Shown: positions 58,160 to 64,000 of the stretch, piece by piece
Layout: every line of letters starts with the position of its first letter
How positions within the stretch are numbered: position 1 is the stretch's first letter
Source: Megaleporinus macrocephalus
Taxonomy: Eukaryota > Chordata > Actinopteri > Characiformes > Anostomidae
Length of the DNA stretch: 64,000 nucleotides
Assembly (NCBI GenBank): GCA_021613375.1
Contig: CM038725.1
Location: 8,512,589-8,576,588 of the forward strand
Direction of reading: 5' to 3'
Notes under the pieces: model-generated
Database searches by the model: none
The model's input: the letters and a program-made list of their open reading frames with translations, nothing else
What the model was told of the DNA's origin: nothing
Translations under genes and position numbers: made by a program

Positions 58160-58735
58160 CAAAACAGTGTTAATTAAAAAAAAAAAAGTTTCCTGATTGT
58201 ATCACTGCACAGTCAACATATTTTAGAGCCATTAAACTCGTCTCACATCTGGTTCCATTCACCACCACTGTGAACAATTCTGACTTGTAATCTGAACTAC
58301 ACTTATATGTTGATTGTAAAGCAGACCAGGCACCAACAAGACGTACCAGTCAACGTCCTATATTAATAAGAATTCTTTATTCGTACACTTTAAAGAATTT
58401 TACAGTGATTTATTTTAATGGTTTAGTACTGTATATTCAGTTACAGTCTATGATTGCAGAATAACTGTGTTTTTATGGTAATTTTACAGTACAGGCCAGG
58501 AAGTTGCTGTTATTTTACAGTGTCTCTAGTGAAATGTATTATGATGTTAGTATATATTGGATTAAACATTACAGTTTAATAACTGTTTTACAGCAATTAC
58601 ATTGTACAGTGTATGCTTGTAATGTTGCTGTTTAGTTACAAACGCTACTTTTGCATTTAATTCTTATAAATCCACACGTCTTTTTTATGTGGTCTGTATA
58701 GATAAAAAAGGTAGAATTCCAGAAGGACTATATCA
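58160..58735. other. Intergenic, ACAGT-rich repeat-like sequence
   Basis: TTTTACAGT words recur at 58399, 58484, 58513 and 58592, a pattern of a common fish dispersed repeat. No exon was seen. Confidence 0.35.
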
Positions 58736-58737
58736 TC

Positions 58738-58965
58738 GATGTTCAAAGAAAAACAAGTACCTTCGAAATGGTAACTTTACAGGAGAGGACAAAACTGTCT
58801 TTACTTTCAATGTAAGTCAATGGAACCAGAATTATTTATAAGCTGTTTTGAAGCATTTCTATTGGTCCGTTCATCATGAACGTATAAACGGCAGCTGCTG
58901 CATTCTAGTGATGTGAAAAAACAAAAAAAGATTAAAAAATGGAGATGTTTTTCTTTGGATAGCTA
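58738..58965 (+). mobile_element. Palindromic MITE, best-preserved copy
   Basis: Left end TTCAAAGAAAAACAAGTACC, right end GGAGATGTTTTTCTTTGG. The interior is ACTTTACAGGAGAGGACAAA, TACTTTCAATGTAAGTCAAT, GGAACCAGAATTATTTATAA, GCATTTCTATTGGTCCGTTC and ATCATGAACGTATAAACGGC. About 228 bp, no coding region. Confidence 0.85.
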
Positions 58966-58978
58966 TGATATTTAGGAT

Positions 58979-58980
<2 letters not shown>

Positions 58981-59057
<77 letters not shown>
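58981..59057. repeat. (TA)n microsatellite
   Basis: About 38 TA units directly 3' of the MITE. Confidence 0.97.
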
Positions 59058-59061
<4 letters not shown>

Positions 59062-59239
59062 ACGTTTTAAACCTCAATGAAAACTGTAATTCATTAATTC
59101 AATGAAACAGACCTAATTAACCTTAGCAATGAAACCTTCGAAGCACAATATTAATGCAGACAAATCTATATCGGACACGGACGACATCAGAAGAACAGCG
59201 TGACGCTATGAGCTACCTCCTGACGGCTGTGCAGTTCAC

Positions 59240-59442
59240 ATGCCATTAGCACCTTGAGAGAAAATTTCATAATTCCTTACAGTCTTAAGCTCAATCACCT
59301 CAAGAAATTGTTGATGCAACCGTCATTCGGTGGAAGGAGAAGGCTTACATTGGCTCTACATCTGTGTAAAGAAGACCAGCTCATCTGAGACATATAGAAA
59401 ATCAACTGCCCGCTGTTCTTCTGGAGGAAATCTTGGCCCCTC
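59240..59442 (+). pseudogene. Decayed siglec-like V-set exon
   Basis: Aligns with 57135-57330. TTGATGCAACCGTCATTCGG, TGGAAGGAGAAGGCTTACAT, AATCAACTGCCCGCTGTTCT and TCTGGAGGAAATCTTGG match the functional exon. A deletion of about 7 nt after the Ala-Tyr block shifts the frame; the first conserved Cys is changed to Tyr, Gly-Arg-Tyr-Ser is degraded, and homology is lost before the Tyr-Phe-Cys-Arg block. The copy cannot make a V domain. Confidence 0.8.
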
Positions 59443-59444
59443 CT

Positions 59445-60415
59445 GTAACGTTACGGTTTTAGTCTGTAGTTTGCACAAAGCTGGCCAAAATACAGGCTCA
59501 TTCGCAAATGTCTTCATATTCCCTAAGCGCTGTGCACTATGTAGGCCATCTGCACGCCTTCCACACACAAATAACACAGCAAAGGTTTAAAAAAGTCATT
59601 TATATTCAGTCTGCAGAGATTTATCTAACATTTAGCTAACCTTTTTGCATGAGGAAGGATCATTTCATGACCTATGCAGCACGCTAAGGAGACCTTTAAG
59701 ATTCAGCCTCACACATTCTCTCATACTAAACCAAAATGAGAGTTACACCAGTGAGTTTTTCTCCACATGCTGCAACCTGAATGTGAATGAGATTGCTTAT
59801 ATAGTGACTTTATCACAGACCCAGCTAAAACGATGCAGGCATGTGTTAAAAACTGGGCAGCATCATAAAACATAAAGCTGTAATACTTAACATTAAGAAT
59901 TGACTAAACCAAAATGATGTAATGCATTAGTTAATACGTAGTTAATGTTTTTTCCCATTAATAGTAATCACTGTGGTTTTCACATAAGGGTTGACATAAG
60001 TAAACATTAAGTAATGCATTAGTTAATAAGAACCACAGCCAAGATAATTTACTCACCCTAAAAATGCTAGAGGGCACCAGTGAGTGAGAAGGAGTAAAGG
60101 TAAATGGTGTGTGTGTGTGTGTGTCTTTGTATGTAACCACTATATATATGGTTAAAATGCTATGTATTTATATATTTAATATACAACACACTCTCCATCA
60201 GAATGCATGTTTCCATATAGAGCCCATATATCAATATATACACATATGTAGTGGTGGATGCATACTTTATTAGTCCATTTCTGTATGTACAAGAATGTAC
60301 TTTTGCTTACAGGCCATAAATACTAGCTTTAAATGGTAACTGATTATCTGAGAATCTGAGAAGTCACATGATTAAATTGTACTATGTGCTGGGTTCATGG
60401 CTGCGCCACACAGTC
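59445..60415. other. Intergenic, nothing recognised
   Basis: AT-rich with a (GT)n run at about 60104-60124. Short open frames show no features. Confidence 0.35.
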
Positions 60416-60417
60416 TT

Positions 60418-60510
60418 AGGGCGTACTCACACTAGGCTTTGTGATCCAGGCCCGCTTGAAGACCCCAGCACGGAACGAGCAAACCGGGCCTAGTGTGAAT
60501 GCACTCTTAG
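60418..60510. mobile_element. Small palindromic element
   Basis: AGGGCGTACTCACACTAGGC at the left is mirrored by GCCTAGTGTGAATGCACTCT at the right, with CAGGCCCG near the left and CCGGGCC near the right arm. It abuts array 2. Confidence 0.7.
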
Positions 60511-60514
60511 TGCA

Positions 60515-63335
60515 TGGTGGTGTAGTGGTTAGTACAATGGTGTAGAGGTTAGTACGGAGGTGTAGTGGTTAGTATGGTGGTGTAGTGGTTAGTATGGTGG
60601 TGTAGTGGTTAGTACGGTGGTGTAGTGGTCAGTACGGTGGTGTCGTGGTTAGTATGGTGGTGTAGTGGTTAGTACGGTGGTGTAGTGGTCAGTACGGTGG
60701 TGTCGTGGTTAGTACGATGGTGTAGAGGTTAGTACGGTGTTGTAGTGGTTAGTATGGTGGTGTAGTGGTTAGTACAGTGGTGTAGTGGTTAGTACGGTGG
60801 TGTAGTGGTTAGTATGGTGGTGTAGTGGTTAGTATGGTGGTGTAGTGGTTAGTACGATGGTGTAGAGGTTAGTACGGTGGTGTAGTGGTTAGTATGGTGG
60901 TGTAGAGATCAGTACGGTGGTGTAGAGATCAGTACGGTGGTGTAGTGGTTAGTACAGTGGTGTAGTGGTTAGTATGGTGGTGTAGTGGTTAGTACGGTGG
61001 TGTAGAGATCAGTATGGTGGTGTAGTGGTTAGTACAGTGGTGTAGAGATCAGTACGGTGGTGTAGTGGTTAGTACAGTGGTGTAGTGGTTAGTATGGTGG
61101 TGTAGTGGTTAGTATGGTGGTGTAGTGGTTAGTACGATGGTGTAGAGGTTAGTACGGAGGTGTAGTGGTTAGTATAGTGGTGTAGTGGTTAGTATGGTGG
61201 TGTAGTGGTTAGTACGGTGGTGTCGTGGTTAGTACGATGGTGTAGAGGTTAGTACGGTGGTGTAGTGGTTAGTATGGTGGTGTAGAGATCAGTACGGTGG
61301 TGTAGTGGTTAGTACAGTGGTGTAGTGGTTAGTATGGTGGTGTAGTGGTTAGTATGGTGGTGTAGTGGTTAGTACGATGGTGTAGAGGTTAGTACGGAGG
61401 TGTAGTGGTTAGTATAGTGGTGTAGTGGTTAGTACGGTGGTGTAGTGGTCAGTACGGTGGTGTCGTGGTTAGTATGGTGGTGTAGTGGTTAATACGGTGG
61501 TGTAGTGGTCAGTACGGTGGTGTCGTGGTTAGTACGATGGTGTAGAGGTTAGTACGGTGTTGTAGTGGTTAGTATGGTGGTGTAGTGGTTAGTACAGTGG
61601 TGTAGTGGTTAGTACAGTGGTGTAGTGGTTAGTATGGTGGTGTAGTGGTTAGTATGGTGGTGTAGTGGTTAGTACGATGGTGTAGAGGTTAGTACGGTGG
61701 TGTAGTGGTTAGTATGGTGGTGTAGAGATCAGTACGGTGGTGTAGTGGTTAGTACAGTGGTGTAGTGGTTAGTATGGTGGTGTAGTGGTTAGTATGGTGG
61801 TGTAGTGGTTAGTACGATGGTGTAGAGGTTAGTACGGAGGTGTAGTGGTTAGTATAGTAGTGTAGTGGTTAGTATGGTGGTGTAGTGGTTAGTACGGTGG
61901 TGTCGTGGTTAGTACGATGGTGTAGAGGTTAGTACGGTGGTGTAGTGGTTAGTATGGTGGTGTAGAGATCAGTACGGTGGTGTAGTGGTTAGTACAGTGG
62001 TGTAGTGGTTAGTATGGTGGTGTAGAGATCAGTACGGTGGTGTAGTGGTTAGTATGGTGGTGTAGTGGTTAGTAAGGTGGTGTAGTAGTTACTATGGTGG
62101 TGTAGTGGTTAGTACGGTGGTGTAGTGGTTAGTACAGTGGTGTAGTGGTTAGTACGGTGGTGTAGTGGTTAGTACGGTGGTGTAGTGGTTAGTGCGGTGG
62201 TGTAGTGGTCAGTATGGTGGTGTAGTGGTTAGTATGGTGGTGTAGTGGTTAGTACTGTGGTGTAGTGATTAGTACGGTGGTGTAGTGGTTAGTATGGTGG
62301 TGTAGTGGTTAGTACGGTGGTGTAGTGGTCAGTATGGTGGTGTAGTGGTTAGTATGGTGGTGTAGTGGTTAGTACGGTGGTGTAGTGATTAGTACGGTGG
62401 TGTAGTGGTTAGTATGGTGGTGTAGTGGTCAGTACAGTGGTGTAGAGGTTAGTATGGTGGTGTAGTGGTTAGTATGGTGGTGTAGTGGTCAGTACGGTGG
62501 TGTAGTGGTTAGTATGGTGGTGTAGTGGTTAGTACGGTGGTGTAGTGGTTAGTAAGGTGGTGTAGTGATTAGTATGGTGGTGTAGTGGTTAGTACGGTGG
62601 TGTAGTGATTAGTATGGTGGTGTAGTGGTTAGTATGGTGGTGTAGTGGTTAGTATGGTGATGTAGTGGTTAGTATGGTGGTGTAGTGGTTAGTATGGTGA
62701 TGTAGTGGTTAGTATGGTGGTGTAGTGGTTAGTATGGTGGTGTAGTGGTTAGTACGGTGGTGTAGTGGTTAGTATGGTGGTGTAGTGGTTAGTATGGTGG
62801 TGTAGTGGTTAGTATGGTGGTGTAGTGGTTAGTATGGTGGTGTAGTAGTTAGTATGGTGGTGTAGTGGTTAGTACGGTGGTGTAGTGGTTAGTATAGTGG
62901 TGTAGTGGTTAGTATGGTGGTGTAGTGATTAGTATGGTGGTGTAGTGGTTAGTACGGTGGTGTAGTGGTTAGTAAGGTGGTGTAGTGGTTAGTATGGTGG
63001 TGTAGTGGTTAGTACGGTGGTGTAGTGGTTAGTAAGGTGGTGTAGTGATTAGTATGGTGGTGTAGTGGTTAGTACGGTGGTGTAGTGATTAGTATGGTGG
63101 TGTAGTGGTCAGTACGGTGGTGTAGTGGTTAGTATGGTGGTGTAGTGGTTAGTACAGTGGTGTAGTGGTTAGTATGGTGGTGTAGTGGTTAGTATGGTGG
63201 TGTAGTGGTTAATATGGTGGTGTAGTGGTTAGTATGGTGGTGTAGTGGTTAGTATGGTGGTGTAGTGGTTAGTATGGTGGTGTAGTGGTTAGTACGGTGG
63301 TGTAGTGATTAGTATGGTGGTGTAGTGGTTAGCAC
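60515..63335 (+). repeat. 20-bp minisatellite of SINE A-box heads, array 2
   Basis: About 141 units of GGTGGTGTAGTGGTTAGTAC/TG. The 20-bp register is unbroken over about 2.8 kb, so variation is by substitution and whole-unit gain or loss. Variant units (GTAGAGATC, GTCGTGG, ACGATGG, GGTGTTG) mark block duplications. GTAGAGGTTAGTACGGAGG at 60543 recurs at 61143, 61383 and 61823. The segment beginning 60541 recurs at 61381, with one unit lost by 61541. Confidence 0.96.
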
Positions 63336-63380
63336 TGTTCACAGCAAGACGATCTGGGTTGGATTCCCAGTCCGGGCCGC
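63318..63380 (+). mobile_element. SINE-A head with A and B boxes, body missing
   Basis: The last array unit continues as TTAGCACTGTTCACAGCAAG and GACGATCTGGGTTGGATTCC, then CAGTCCGGGC. The A box TGGTGTAGTGG is at 63318-63328 and a B-box-like GGTTGGATTCC at 63357-63367, a tRNA-like spacing of 28 bases. After 63380 the SINE body is replaced by unrelated sequence. Confidence 0.8.
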
Positions 63381-63384
63381 TCTA

Positions 63385-64000
63385 ACTGAATATTACAGCA
63401 CAGCACACACACAGCAAGCACAGCAGACTGAAACGGCAGCAAATATTCTGTTAAAGTGGCTTAATTTCTGTTTCTGCTTTCTGCAGAGCTTTTGCAAGAG
63501 AAAACGTTTTTGTTTTTCTGCTCCTCACCTTTATCCACTGTTTTGGCCTCTTACCTGTGTCCTGTCTGTTACCCAGTTCTGTAATTGTGCTCAGGTGTTG
63601 GTTTGTTCTGTTTCTCCCAGTATTTACACCCCTGGTTGTTGTCTTGCAGCAGCTTGCTGTTTTTGTTTCGCAGCTTTCGAGCTGCTCTGGTAATTGTTAG
63701 TTTTCTATTTACTCTGCCAGAGCAGAGAGATTCTCTTTTCATTAAATCTCTTACTTTTTATGTTCATTGTACCTATTTTTTTATTGATTGTTGTATCATC
63801 TGTTTCTTTTGTGCAATTGCTTTTGTTTATTCAAGAAGCAATTAGTAACCCTCTTAAGAGAACCTGCAGTACCTGCATTAACAACTAAATCACATTACAG
63901 CAGATACTCCTGCAGCAAGTGGAGCGTTGTTAGTGTTCACTGTTAATGTTGCCTCTAGGTCGGTGGGGTGAAGTGTGTTAATGTCAGCAAACCTGGAGAA
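63385..64000. other. Window end, nothing recognised
   Basis: T-rich sequence with frames lacking family features; the pyrimidine-rich stretch at 63500-63690 resembles retroelement tails elsewhere in the window but no copy was matched. Confidence 0.3.

Overview
The window looks like a piece of a teleost fish chromosome, probably an otophysan (characin or catfish type), although the species cannot be fixed from sequence alone. The supporting signs are vertebrate-style exons with GT/AG introns, a CpG-island promoter, immunoglobulin-superfamily receptor exons, several tRNA-derived SINEs, Tc1/mariner relics and a very heavy load of microsatellites and minisatellites. No bacterial operons, CRISPR arrays or intact tRNA/rRNA genes were seen. 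Most long open frames are translations of simple repeats and are not annotated as genes.

Gene content is sparse. (1) At 34478-43086 (+) there is a complete five-exon gene for a Siglec-15-like receptor. The splice phases close exactly into a 315-residue protein: signal peptide, V-set domain with the F-strand Cys-Arg, C2 domain, poly-Gln stalk, one membrane span and a short tail ending Tyr-Ala-Asn-Val. (2) At 56946-57460 (+) lie the signal-peptide and V-set exons of a paralogue; no further exons were found before the window ends. (3) At 59240-59442 there is a decayed, frameshifted extra copy of that second V exon. Together they form a small tandem siglec-like cluster. (4) At 23139-23193 (-) a signal-peptide first exon sits in a CpG island (22900-23530) with a TATA box, a perfect CRE and two CCAAT boxes; the rest of that gene was not found.

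Layout: 1-7 kb, foldback element, GATA and CATA microsatellites and a Tc1 relic. 7-15 kb, dispersed DNA-transposon copies and a coding-like relic. 15-22.3 kb, a 35-bp minisatellite, SINEs and a roughly 300-bp satellite with telomere-like runs. 22.9-23.5 kb, the CpG-island promoter. 25.8-27.6 kb and 60.5-63.4 kb, two arrays of a 20-bp unit that is the A-box head of a SINE. 28.5-33.8 kb, a solo LTR and transposon copies. 34.5-43.1 kb, the Siglec-15-like gene with repeats in its introns. 43-56 kb, its 3' flank with further SINE, Tc1, LINE and LTR remains. 57-64 kb, the second siglec-like gene, its decayed copy and the larger A-box array.

The most unusual structure is the pair of 20-bp arrays (about 75 and 141 units). 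Most units match the RNA polymerase III A-box consensus, and each array runs straight into a different remaining part of the same SINE. Other notable points are a palindromic MITE family with about ten copies, two solo LTRs with intact 5-bp target duplications, and a tandem array in intron 1 of the receptor gene that multiplies an IRF-type half-site.
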